Below are positions 46,401 to 58,400 of a stretch of DNA of 64,000 bases, piece by piece. This DNA is from Phoronis australis (taxonomy: Eukaryota > Phoronida > Phoronidae): contig NMRA01000099.1 in the NCBI GenBank assembly GCA_002633005.1, positions 66,944-130,943 on the forward strand, read 5' to 3'. Positions within the stretch are counted from its first letter, which is position 1. Every line of letters begins with the position of its first letter. The translations under genes and the position numbers were made by a program. Below the pieces are notes generated by a model, which did no database searches, was not told the DNA's origin, and was given only the letters and a program-made list of their open reading frames with translations.

Positions 46401-49400
46401 CCTGTAACCAATATCTTACACGACTGATTAACTCCATTCTGGCATTTATGGTTGGAGGGCCCCCAGCTCTCTTTTGTTCGATAATTGCTCTAAGCTCCGA
46501 TCAGATCGTATCTAGCCTGACTAGGCTGTGCTGCTAAAAATGAAAGTTAAGTTATAACATATTTGAACATAAACCAATAGCATTTCTGAATTCCTTCTCA
46601 AACGCTGATCATGATTAGTTTTTCAATCACCAAAATTGCCCAACAGAAGTTAAGACAATCCATTCTGCCAGGTTTCAGTAACCCCTTGAAACCTGGGAGA
46701 TAATTGGCCTAGTTGGTTATCATACGGGACAAAAGACTGAGCTGGGCAGTTAACAAAGGAGCCAGATGTTATCGCACGTTCAGCACCCCTCACGTCTGGA
46801 AAAGTTACTGAACGACAGAACACTGTCATGACAGTTAACTTAAAAAGAGGACTAATAAATCAGGTGTTATAGACACAGCTTGCCGAACCAGTCTTATAAA
46901 CATCTGTTTTGATGGATGGCATTGCACAGCGTGTCTGAGTAAACCCATTCATTAAGTTTAATAGCATACAGTAATTCTTCATTTATTTGCTACACAACAT
47001 GGCTGACAAGTGAAATTTGATTTTGTAAAATTTCTACTACAAAAAATAAAGATAATGAACATTTTAGTCTAGCACTAATGCATTGTTTACATGACATAAA
47101 ACAGTTTTGTCAAATATTTTTCTGCAAAATAAATGGACAATTACCAGTAGATTTGATTCGACTTTTTTAAGAAAACAGGCAAAAAATTAACTAAATATGC
47201 TATGAGTGAATGAAAAAAGAAACGAAAATCTAATACATTTCGAGACCAGCAGGGGTTTCTTTTATGAAAAGTGATCGAAGGCAATTAAAAGGGAAATTTG
47301 GTCTTACACTACACACTACTTCAGAAAAATGATCAAATCTCACTTCAGCAAAAGTACAAACCTTAAGTCTCTAAAAATATACCCATAACTGCAAGTAAGT
47401 AGTTTTATCAAGGAAGGTGCGTTAACTTTGCAGCTGCTTTGAAGTAGAACTTGCACACTAATTCCTTATTTCGTGACTGCTTAGCCAAATTACCGTATTC
47501 GCCCTAATAAGCGCCCATGCCCCTATAAGCGCCCCCTAAGAGTTTTCAGACTTTGCTNAAATATTTTGCGTAGATTACAGTCAGTAGAGAGACATAAAAA
47601 TATATTTACAACATGAGCATTTTTAACATGTACTGTATGACTAACTAAGACATGGATTTTTACTTTTCGCAAAGTCTGTTTTAACTTGACACTGAACAAC
47701 ATTGTTTCGCCAATTCGGGCATATGACACATCGAAGGTTGGGGCGCCGAGAGGAAGGTAAGTAGGCCGCAGGTTCGCAGAAAAAAAATTGAAGCCGTGAA
47801 CCCAGGACTCGACTTGGTAACACAACGGTCTCATCACCCCTGCTTATTCATAAGCTGTTAATCCAAATACAAAGGAGTGACACTGGCGATTATGCGAAAG
47901 TCGGAGAACATACATTTCATTTGCACAGTAACGTAGAAAATAAATCAGGGAACCGCTATCAAGCGTGTCAAATACTTTGAGTCTGTGATTACGACTGCCA
48001 AGAAAAACGTGCGAGATATACACAAACCATCCACATCGAAAACTACAGACGGCCACATCAGTCAATACATTACACTGGTGGCAGTTTTAAACAATGTGTA
48101 AATAATCACCAATCATGCGAGAAAGTGCACTGTCCGAAATGTTATGGTCAATTTGTCAGAAATTTGAGAAATATGGTGAATACCAAATTCGACTGTGTCC
48201 CAAATTTCAGAATAAAAAAATTCAGTTTGGGGTTGAATTTAGGTGTCCGAAATTCGGGAGACTGTCTTAATTCGAGAATTTTACCGTAGTTAATCAATGC
48301 GCACTGTTGCTTATTCAATGCACACCTTAATCAGATCATACAGCAAAATCATGCCCATGGGCTCAAAACTCAAAATGGCGGAAGACTTTCTACACGAGTG
48401 CAAGGCAACTTTTGAGGAATGTTGTAGTTATAGATTCTTTGACAAGTGACCATGTAAATGATTGCGCTGTTCTGTACTGAATGTAATGTAATGTTGTCTT
48501 TGATTGGACACAACGAATAACTAATTCAGAACTGAAAATAAACAAAAGGAATAAGCAAAACTATGCATTGACTACCATACTCGTCTGGGTGCTTAAATTG
48601 GGAATCTAAAAAAACCGAGGGTGGGCGGTTAAAATTGAAATTTTTGAATAGTCGGGAGGGGTGCTTGCTGCACAAAGGACCGATTTTACCCTCACGGAGC
48701 TACACTGACATCGGACTTCAAGCATGTCAGTTAAAATATACATCGGCGGATTGAAGTAACGGACTTTGTCGGGCTGAAGTGGAATAGCGCACACGATACA
48801 TTGGCGCCGTGATCCCGAGCGTGACTGGGTTTCCACGTACCTCGGTAGCTGCTCATCATGTCTTGGAACTAAGGTATTCTAACGTGCCTTCAGTAGGGCA
48901 AGTTTCTTGAGAGAAAAGCAAGATCACTCAAGACTACACTAGATCGTCATGTATTGCTACCGGAAGCAGGTGATTTTGTAAAAATATGCTGCTGCTAGTT
49001 ACTTTGGTAACTAAACATGTGCTACTGATTGACAGCCAGTCTTTCTTCTAAATGCTTTGAACCTAGCTTGAACACTGTAACATTTTATATACATTATGTA
49101 TTTCTTTCTGTGTTAAACAGTCAACACTGACCTCCCAGAATTTGTTCTAAGCACGTGATCAACAATCGGATGATACTACTATTAGGCAATAGGGGTGGTC
49201 AGTCAGTTGCGAAAAAATAATGAAGCAAAAACACATCTTGTAAAAAAGCAAAAGCATATCATGCAAAAAGTCAACAAGAACATCAAGAGTTCAAAAAATA
49301 AGATTTTGACCACGTAGATGTTGATAGAATGTAGGACTTGCGCTTAATTACAAGTTGATTTCTTGCCCTGTTGCTTTTGGTTGGGCGCTTCCATTTTGGT

Positions 49401-52400
49401 GTTAGGAGTGAGTCATTAAAAAACACGTTTTACGAAGACACGGAACAATGGCCCATATCTGCTTGTATTCAAAACAATGCATCCAAAATGATGTCGGTGG
49501 AGTTTCCAAAATCGATGGTCATGTACCAGCCGAGTGTGCACATATTTTTTTCTTATTTCATTGCTCAAGGTGGTGATGTTTCGTGTATTGTCAGGGGAAT
49601 CCAGAAAGGTAGGCCACGGACTTGAAATACCGCAAGTACCGCTTTGTTGGTTTTTCTACGTCAATGAAATACATTCGACAAGTGCTGTCTCAGTACATGC
49701 TGACACGAGTTCTGCGCGTGAGTCAAAGGAAACAATTGCGTCTACTTTAGTAAAGAGCATGAGAATATGGTTATTTTACCGCCATAGTGAGGCAAGTTCC
49801 CGGTTCCGCTAACACTAATTAATTGTCATTGAAAGGTAAGCGAGTTGCGCATGTTTTGAAATCTTAGTTTTGCGAGATGAACATTCACAAAAGCACATGC
49901 TTTTAAGGAGGTCTCGATCATAAAAAATTGGGGGTGGGCAGTAAGCCGAGCATGGGCGCTTAAAAATGAAAAATTGAAAATTTCGGGGGTGGGCGGTTAG
50001 CCGAGCATGGGCGGTAACCCGGACGAGTACGGTAAGTAAAATTATGCATTGAATAAGCAAAACTATGAGTTGACTAAGTAAAACTACGCATTGATTAAGC
50101 AAAAGTATGCATTGAATGGGAGCAAAATGAAGATGGTTTAAGAATGAAAAGTATGCATTGTTTAAGCAAAACTACGCGTTAGCTAAGCACATTTTAATGC
50201 GCAGAAAGGTACTCGTTAAAGAAGTCCTTGGTGCTTCACACATATAGCCGGGGTTCAAATTTTGGTTTGACAATACTAGAACATTTCCACACTTAATTAA
50301 GTCCAAAATGCAAACCTGCTTAAAATTTACGACAGGAAAAATCATTGGAGAAGCGGTTGCCTGATTCGAGCAAAATAAACACCATGCTTCAGATTCACGG
50401 GGCATTGTATCCTAATTAAGCAATAATTTGTTTGTATGTGGGTGCACCTCTTAATGCAGTGCAAACACCCAGTGTTGTATTGTGTAAAGATTACTGGAAT
50501 TTATGCTCCAGTTTACACTGAGTTAGTTGACTATCAGGAGGCCAGGAATTTTTACCATGACAGTAGAGTTGTTACTAGTGGAAGTGGTGAAGGTCAGATC
50601 TGTAGTTAGCAAAGCCTGTTGCGTTATTACCTCTATGTGACCATTACGCGAGTTGCCAAGGTTACACAGGTAAGACCAATCTGACATGTTGACCAGGTAC
50701 GCTGAGCACTCAGCTACTATCTCAGATCTTGGCAGGATATCTGAAAACAACAGGGATAACACTGAGAATGACAGGTGATCTGTTTTATGAAAAAGATGAA
50801 AGCATACAAAAGAGTTGTTATTCACATGTTGACATTTGAATGAAATTGAAACTGAAGTGAGTTGACCTGTCACCGTCTGAAACCCACGCGGACTATCATA
50901 ATTATGCCAGATGTGACGTAGCGCACCAGTCTCGATAAATGAAACCAAGCTCTTATCGAAGTTGATGAAAAGCCAAGGGATTCCACCTCACATTATGGTG
51001 TTTTCCCGTTGCTCCCAACTTGTTCGATTCTATAGCCCAACAACAAGTTGGGAAGATCTCCCCTGTAACCAATATCTTACACGACTGATTAACTCCATTC
51101 TGGCATTTATGGTTGGAGGGCCCCCAGCTCTCTTTTGTTCGATAATTGCTCTAAGCTCCGATCAGATCGTATCTAGCCTGACTAGGCTGTGCTGCTAAAA
51201 ATGAAAGTTAAGTTATAACATATTTGAACATAAACCAATAGCATTTCTGAATTCCTTCTCAAACGCTGATCATGATTAGTTTTTCAATCACCAAAATTGC
51301 CCAACAGAAGTTAAGACAATCCATTCTGCCAGGTTTCAGTAACCCCTTGAAACCTGGGAGATAATTGGCCTAGTTGGTTATCATACGGGACAAAAGACTG
51401 AGCTGGGCAGTTAACAAAGGAGCCAGATGTTATCGCACGTTCAGCACCCCTCACGTCTGGAAAAGTTACTGAACGACAGAACACTGTCATGACAGTTAAC
51501 TTAAAAAGAGGACTAATAAATCAGGTGTTATAGACACAGCTTGCCGAACCAGTCTTATAAACATCTGTTTTGATGGATGGCATTGCACAGCGTGTCTGAG
51601 TAAACCCATTCATTAAGTTTAATAGCATACAATAATTCTTCACTTATTTACCACACAACATGATGACAAGTGAAATTCGATTTTGTAAAATTTCTGTTAC
51701 AAAAAATAAAGATAATGAACATTTTAGTCTAGCACTAATGCATTGTTTACATGACATAAAACAGTTTTGTCAAATATTTTTCTGCAAAATAAATGGACAA
51801 TTACCAGTAGATTTGATTCGACTTTTTTAAGAAAACAGGCAAAAAATTAACTAAATATGCTATGAGTGAATGAAAAAAGAAACGAAAATCTAATACATTT
51901 CGAGACCAGCAGGGGTTTCTTTTATGAAAAGTGATCGAAGGCAATTAAAAGGGAAATTTGGTCTTACACTACACACTACTTCAGAAAAATGATCAAATCT
52001 CACTTCAGCAAAAGTACAAACCTTAAGTCTCTAAAAATATACCCATAACTGCAAGTAAGTAGTTTTATCAAGGAAGGTGCGTTAACTTTGCAGCTGCTTT
52101 GAAGTAGAACTTGCACACTAATTCCTTATTTCGTGACTGCTTAGCCAAATTACCGTATTCGCCCTAATAAGCGCCCATGCCCCTATAAGCGCCCCCTAAG
52201 AGTTTTCAGACTTTGCTAAAATAAGCGCCCAGCCCATGAACGCCGTGTACATGCATAAAATGCCTTACCTACAGTGCTAAAATTCTACAGTAATGTCTTC
52301 AATTTATCACTAAGATCCGACAGTCCTGAAAGAATCATTGTGCATGGAATTTGTAGACTAGGATCCTCGCCGCTATGTCAGTACTTAGTCGTGACTATAC

Positions 52401-55400
52401 ACTTCAAACTTCCGCCATGCTTGAAAAAGAACGCATGTTTTGCTGATCTTGTGAGGGACGCGTCCTATTGCGGTCTGGCCTTTCAGAACAGACACAGTGT
52501 ACTTGTCAAAGGGATTGTATTGCACCTTTCCTGTACAGATCTTCTCCTTCAACATGAATCCAAATTTCTTTGTATATGTGAAAACTGGGAATCGAAGACT
52601 AATAAAAGCGTGTCTTTTGTTAAAAGCACGTGGCCAGGAAGCGCGCGCTACATACAAGTACCTGTCATCGAAGATTAGTCTTCGTGAACTATCTATTCAA
52701 GAAATGGGTAACAAGAAATAAATTTACTGGCACTTATTTCCGAAAGTTTTTAATATCATGAAAACATTTGTATTATTTTTAGGAGGAATTATTAAATTCA
52801 TTGTATATGGTGTTTTCAAAGTCAAAATGATCCACCGACAGTGAACACTTCTGAATATTTACACCCCTGAATCTCCCGCAAAATAACTTAGACTGTCACG
52901 CAACCAGTCACCCGGCAACTCAATGACATCGGCCTTACCGAGATTTCATGAACTTTTGTAGCAGACAACATCAACAAGTTCTAAATAAAACACTTTCTGC
53001 TTTACTACTTGTGTTAATTTCTTTAGATGCACACCTAGATCACTACATCGTGTTTACTGTGGCAAATGAACTCTGGTGACACGCACTCACTCGCTCACTC
53101 ACACAATACGCAGACAAACTTCAAAGCAAACGTCACATGACAACAACATGTGTGTTCATCCAGAGATTTTTCTCATGTTGCAACGATCTAGTGCAGATTT
53201 GGACTTATGCAGTTAATTACGACTCTACAGGAACTTAAAAATCTTAAGGATGCTATATTGAAAACTTAAGGAGGACTTCAGGAAATTAGTTTAGTCTAAA
53301 CTATATTTTTACTCAAGAATTCAAGTTGACCTATCGGCGATCGTAAGGCAGCGAAGCATCAGTAGGCGAGTTTTTCGCACTGGTATTTTCTGAAAAATGC
53401 TCGTAATTTAACAACAAAGTTTGATAGCAATGCACAGTAATTTTGTAGAAACTCTGTTATAGGTTACAGATGCGTCACAGAGCGTAAATTTTATGAATTC
53501 TAGCTTACGGTTTCACCTGTTTCGAAGACCAAGTTTCAACCACTTTGGGCTAAAATAAGTGCCCCCTTTCCTGATTGAAGCGAATTTTTCCAAGCGCCCT
53601 GGGCGCTTATTAGGGCTACTACGGTAGTTAAAAACACAGCATACACTGACGAAGCGAAAACGAAGTAGGTTGTTTTTAAAAACGAGTTTTAGGGCGAAAA
53701 TGATCCATCACAAATCACTGAATTGTGTCCGGTAATTATCATGACATGGTGCTGGGGAATAACACTGCATGATGCGGGCTATGTGAGCCCCCGAGGTATG
53801 TCGTTAAAGCAAAGGTCACCTATAAGCAGAATTTTTGTTTTCACATTTACAAGTTGTCAGTGAATACAACTGCACTTTGTTCAGCGTAGGTTTTGTTACA
53901 GTAGCATTGTCTTTTAGCTCAGGCTATATATTAGCATAGTTAGGAGCAAGCAAATATGTTTTTAAAGTTGCTCTAAATACAATTTTTGATAAAGTGTAAC
54001 TTGCTTTAGATAACTTAAAGGTTAAGAATTTGGTCTCAATTTGTTCTTTACTCATTACATTTGCAGGATTTCTAGGTTCAAAAAGGATTGACAGTTCATG
54101 CACGTGTTACCAAAAACTATAGGACTTCAATGATTTTTACGAAAAAATCAAACATTGCATAAAACAACAAGAGCAACGCGGAGCATTGCAATGCGCCCAT
54201 GAATGCATCACAACGGTGCTCTTTTAGGGCTGTTTATTTGTGTCATAAAAATGGCCACTAGACGGCGCAAAACCGTACAATCCATCCCAAAATGGGAACA
54301 TGTCATAGCTTATTTAACAGAAAGCTATTCACCAAATTTCATAGAAATCTGTCACGGAACTTCAGAGAAACAAAGGAAAACAGAATCAAATGAAATTGCC
54401 ACTAGGGGGCACAGTGTTCATTGGATCTGCCTGAAAGTCATAATTGTCTGTTGTTAGCTTCATATAAATACATATTTACTAAATTTAATAAAGATACAGC
54501 AATGGGCGCAAAACAAAACAAAGCTACCATTGGAGATGCCACAGTAGTCAAAGTCATCATCGCCAACAATCCTCTTCATACAGAGAACGCCAATTTTCAA
54601 AACCATCCTTAGAATGATTTGGTTGATAGAGGGGTGGAGGCCAAAAAAAACAGACTCAAAAACAGCAGAAATGGCCACTAGGTGGTGCAAAATACCTTGA
54701 TTCCATCCAAAAACAGGAGGATAGCGTCATCTCACCAATAGATGCCTGTATTCAAAATTTTATGAAAATCCGTTGAGGACCCTTTAAGACTCTGAGGTAA
54801 ACGTAAAATCTAAAATTGCCACCAGGGGCACACCAGTAGTCAGATCCATCTGAATGTCGTCGTTTTTCTTTGTCAACATCATATAAATACACTTGTTAAA
54901 TTTAGTAAAGATCTTGCAAACGGTTTAAGAGATACAGCCATAGGTGCAAAAAAACAAAACTGCCACTAGGAGGTGCCACAGTAGCTGAAGTCATCGGAAA
55001 ATCATTGTCAGCCGTCCACTTCATAGTAAAAACATACATGACAATTTTCACAACTATCCTTAGAGTGGTTTGGTTGATAGAGGGGTGGACGCCTAAAAAC
55101 AGACTCAAAAACAGTAAAAAAACGGCCACTAGGTGGTGCAAATTTCAACGCAGCTATCCGAAAATGGGAGGATAGCGTCATCTCACTAATAGATGCCTAC
55201 ATGCCAAATTTTATGAAAATACGCTGAAGACCTTTGAAGACATAGAGGTAAGCGTAAAAAACTAAAATTGCCACTAGGGGGCACACCGGTAGTAGGATCC
55301 ATCCGAAATTTTGGTCATGCCGTCCCATCCACGAAAGAAGCACATGACTTTGTGCAAAATTTCATGAACATACGTCAAAGGACATCGAACGTACGGACGC

Positions 55401-58400
55401 CGGACAGACGCTGCCCAGACGGACGGACGGAGATGACGGCATAATGCGTCCACATATAAATATGTGGGCGCATAAAAACAAAATGATAATTTAGAAAATT
55501 GTAAGTCCAGAGCGCTTTTTAGATTTCATCCAATAGATTTCACCTCATAACAAACGGAATTTGCTCATATTATCATTACCTTTGTTTTCTATGAAATCAA
55601 ATAATTTACCTTTATTTTTTGCTAAATTTTACTAAAAACACATGGTCACATCACCCAATTAATGGCTGATCACTACAAAGTAAAAAATCAAATTTTACAG
55701 GCTTCTTTCGTTCATAAAATACTTTTACCGAGTTAAAATCTAAAATTTCACGGACATGTGCCTAAATACACAGACTCATAAAAAAGGTTCTGTGTAACGT
55801 AAATACCCTTGGTCACTTCCTTGCGATATCTTAGTCATATAGAGGATCAATAACCACTTCGCACTGTTTACATTAAGAAAGCGAAATATCTAAGAAAACC
55901 ATTGAGATTTGCACAGAGCAGTACATTAGAAACAGTCACTTGACAGCCAACTTAAACAACCATATGTCCATTATTTCAGCCCTGACGTAAACCAGTGTCC
56001 TCCTCAGTAATCTAATGGTCTTTTCTTTTTTGCAAGCTTTTCCGATAACTGATAAAATAACTTCCATGGGGTATCATTGTTCGTTCTGAACTCTACTGAC
56101 AAGTATGCTGCATAAAAATGCATAAAAATTGACATAGTTTACGTGCTAACAGTAGGACACATCTGTTCTTCAGGGGTAAATTTGAAATACTGTAAATACT
56201 TGTTGCTGGAAAAAGGTTAAAGCAACTCTTACAATTCCACTTTATCGTCGCCAGGTTGGCACAAAAAGATGCCACCCACAGTTTGGTGCAGCTTTCCAGA
56301 ATTTTGTTTTCGACCAATGTCACAAGGTACACACAAACCATGCCATTAGAACTTGCCAACAGAATTTGTTACCTCAAATTTGACGAGTATTAAGTACACA
56401 GTCACCAAAGACAGATCTAGGATGTCACGAAGGATGGGCAACCACAACAAGACACGCAAGTCCACATCTATTGCCCTTCCGATATATCTTACTTATCTTC
56501 ATTTTCCTCCAATCTCATTGGCAAACAACTAATGTCTGATTGCCTCCTCTTTCAAATAATTGTAGAACATTTACGCTGAGATTTACCACTACCTGTTTCC
56601 AACCTAAGAGCTGTAAGACACGCCTTGACCTGCTTGGAGAGATCCAGAGTGGACTTCTCAGTGTCATCCTGTCGTTCCTGCAGTGCCAGCAGGTCAGTCA
56701 AGAGAACCTCCCAGCGCAGCAGCTTCGTCAGTGCATGACACGTCTCCTTCACCACGTTCAGGGCCTCGGTGTACAACAGGCGAGCAGAGTCAAGCAACTG
56801 AAAATTAGGGGTAGCGTGTGAATGTACAACTTTTGCGGAGTAATGACGACAGGTCAACTGGGACTACAAGAATTATATAAAGATTAAAAGGGATGCGCCA
56901 CCAAGGATGCTAAGTACTCTGTCCGTTTTGTTGAAGGCGACAGGCTGGCTTGAAAACTTCCTTCACGAAACACCATAATGGGGCTCTCGTGTTTTTAGCT
57001 CAGGTGTTTGGTGCAGTGGGCCAAACTATGAGGCTTGCACACATCTGATGCAAAGCAAATGACATCAGGCCACCTGCACTCTTTTTTTAAGGGTGCAAGG
57101 TATTTTTGTCCTAGGCATTGCCTGGGTGGCAATTCCAGTTTTATGTACTATTTCAAAAAAATTTTCGTATAACCGTGTGTTAGACAAGTCTGAATTTTAA
57201 TAGATTAGAGGGAAATCCATATTGTTTATAGGTTAAAACTTTGATACAAGATCAGTAACAAGTAATGGTCTCTAGCGGAGTACAAAATGACTTCACCTTG
57301 ACGAGTGTCACCTCTTTATTTATTACAACACCTGTAATTTCCATGCAGTAAAAAGTTCACCACTGTACCTACCCAGAGTAAGAGAAGAGAGACTTTCTGC
57401 CACAAGGGGCAGTTGGGTCATGTGAAAATTCAGCAATGAATTGTGGGTCTGCTATTGGATGCTCCATTATTCTCTAAGGGAGAACATAAAAATGGCAAAG
57501 TGAGAGAGGTGCCTCTTTCTGCCACAAGGGGGCAGTTGGGTCACATGACTATTTACCAATGATTTGTGGGTCTGCTATTGGATGCTTCATTGTCCAAGGA
57601 AGAACTAAAAATGCCATATCATGACATTTTGATATAGCACACACAAGTCGAACAAACTGGCAATATCTAAAAGTTGAGATAAACATACAAGTTGTTGTTA
57701 TGGAATCCATATAGGAAGCACACAGACCCTACTTTAGAAAAGCTGGTGCTTAATACATTATCTGTAGAAGCCCAATTTTTTATGTTAGAGTATCATGCAC
57801 TATAGCCATGCCATTACAATATCTTAGCAACCGAGAATGATATAAGAGCTTCTGAATATTAAACAATGACACAAAAATGTCAAGTGTTGTGAATTATCAG
57901 GGTGGAATTAATTTTGAGTCATTCACCAGAAAACTCAAATGACAAGATTAAATTATTGAGTAGGAGTAGTGCTGAAGGGAGACATATACTGAGATATATA
58001 TCTCAAGAGGGTACTGACTAAAACACAGGGATATGAGAGTGCCAGAAGACAAATCTCGCACAAAAAGGAGAATTTTTCACACATTCAACAGTTTCCATTA
58101 TTCTTACCAGTTTACAACACAGAGAGTTTTATCAGTTGAAACAACAGCCTTGACCCTCCCTCCCAAAGGTATACTATTTGTAACAGTGAAAATGGAAATG
58201 ATAAAAATTAAATGCAAACAATGCTGTACTGAAAAAAGAAATAAGGTCTCTGCCACAAATATTGATGCAGGGTTGCATTACACGAGGCAAAACACGTAAG
58301 GAACACTTGTAGCAACAAACAGGCCTACTCAGCAGAAAGTATGTTTACTTAAATCAGAACTTGCAGGATAATTCCTTCTCTCTGTGATTGCTTGGCCAAA

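Larger units (their letters stand above)
42823..47557. repeat. tandem duplication, unit 1 (4.7 kb)
   Basis: Collinear with 47559-52217. It carries the INTS8 exon 45895-46079. From about 45780 to its end it is nearly identical to unit 2; from 42823 to about 45750 it differs more, with substitutions about every 12-20 bases and many indels. It ends at cagactttgct, 67 bases into the inverted-end element whose full copy is at 52151. Confidence 0.95.

Noticed and set aside
46301-51198. Identical 78-codon + strand frames at 46301-46537 and 50962-51198
   Set aside because: Identity is explained by the tandem duplication; no domain, and they lie antisense in an INTS8 intron.
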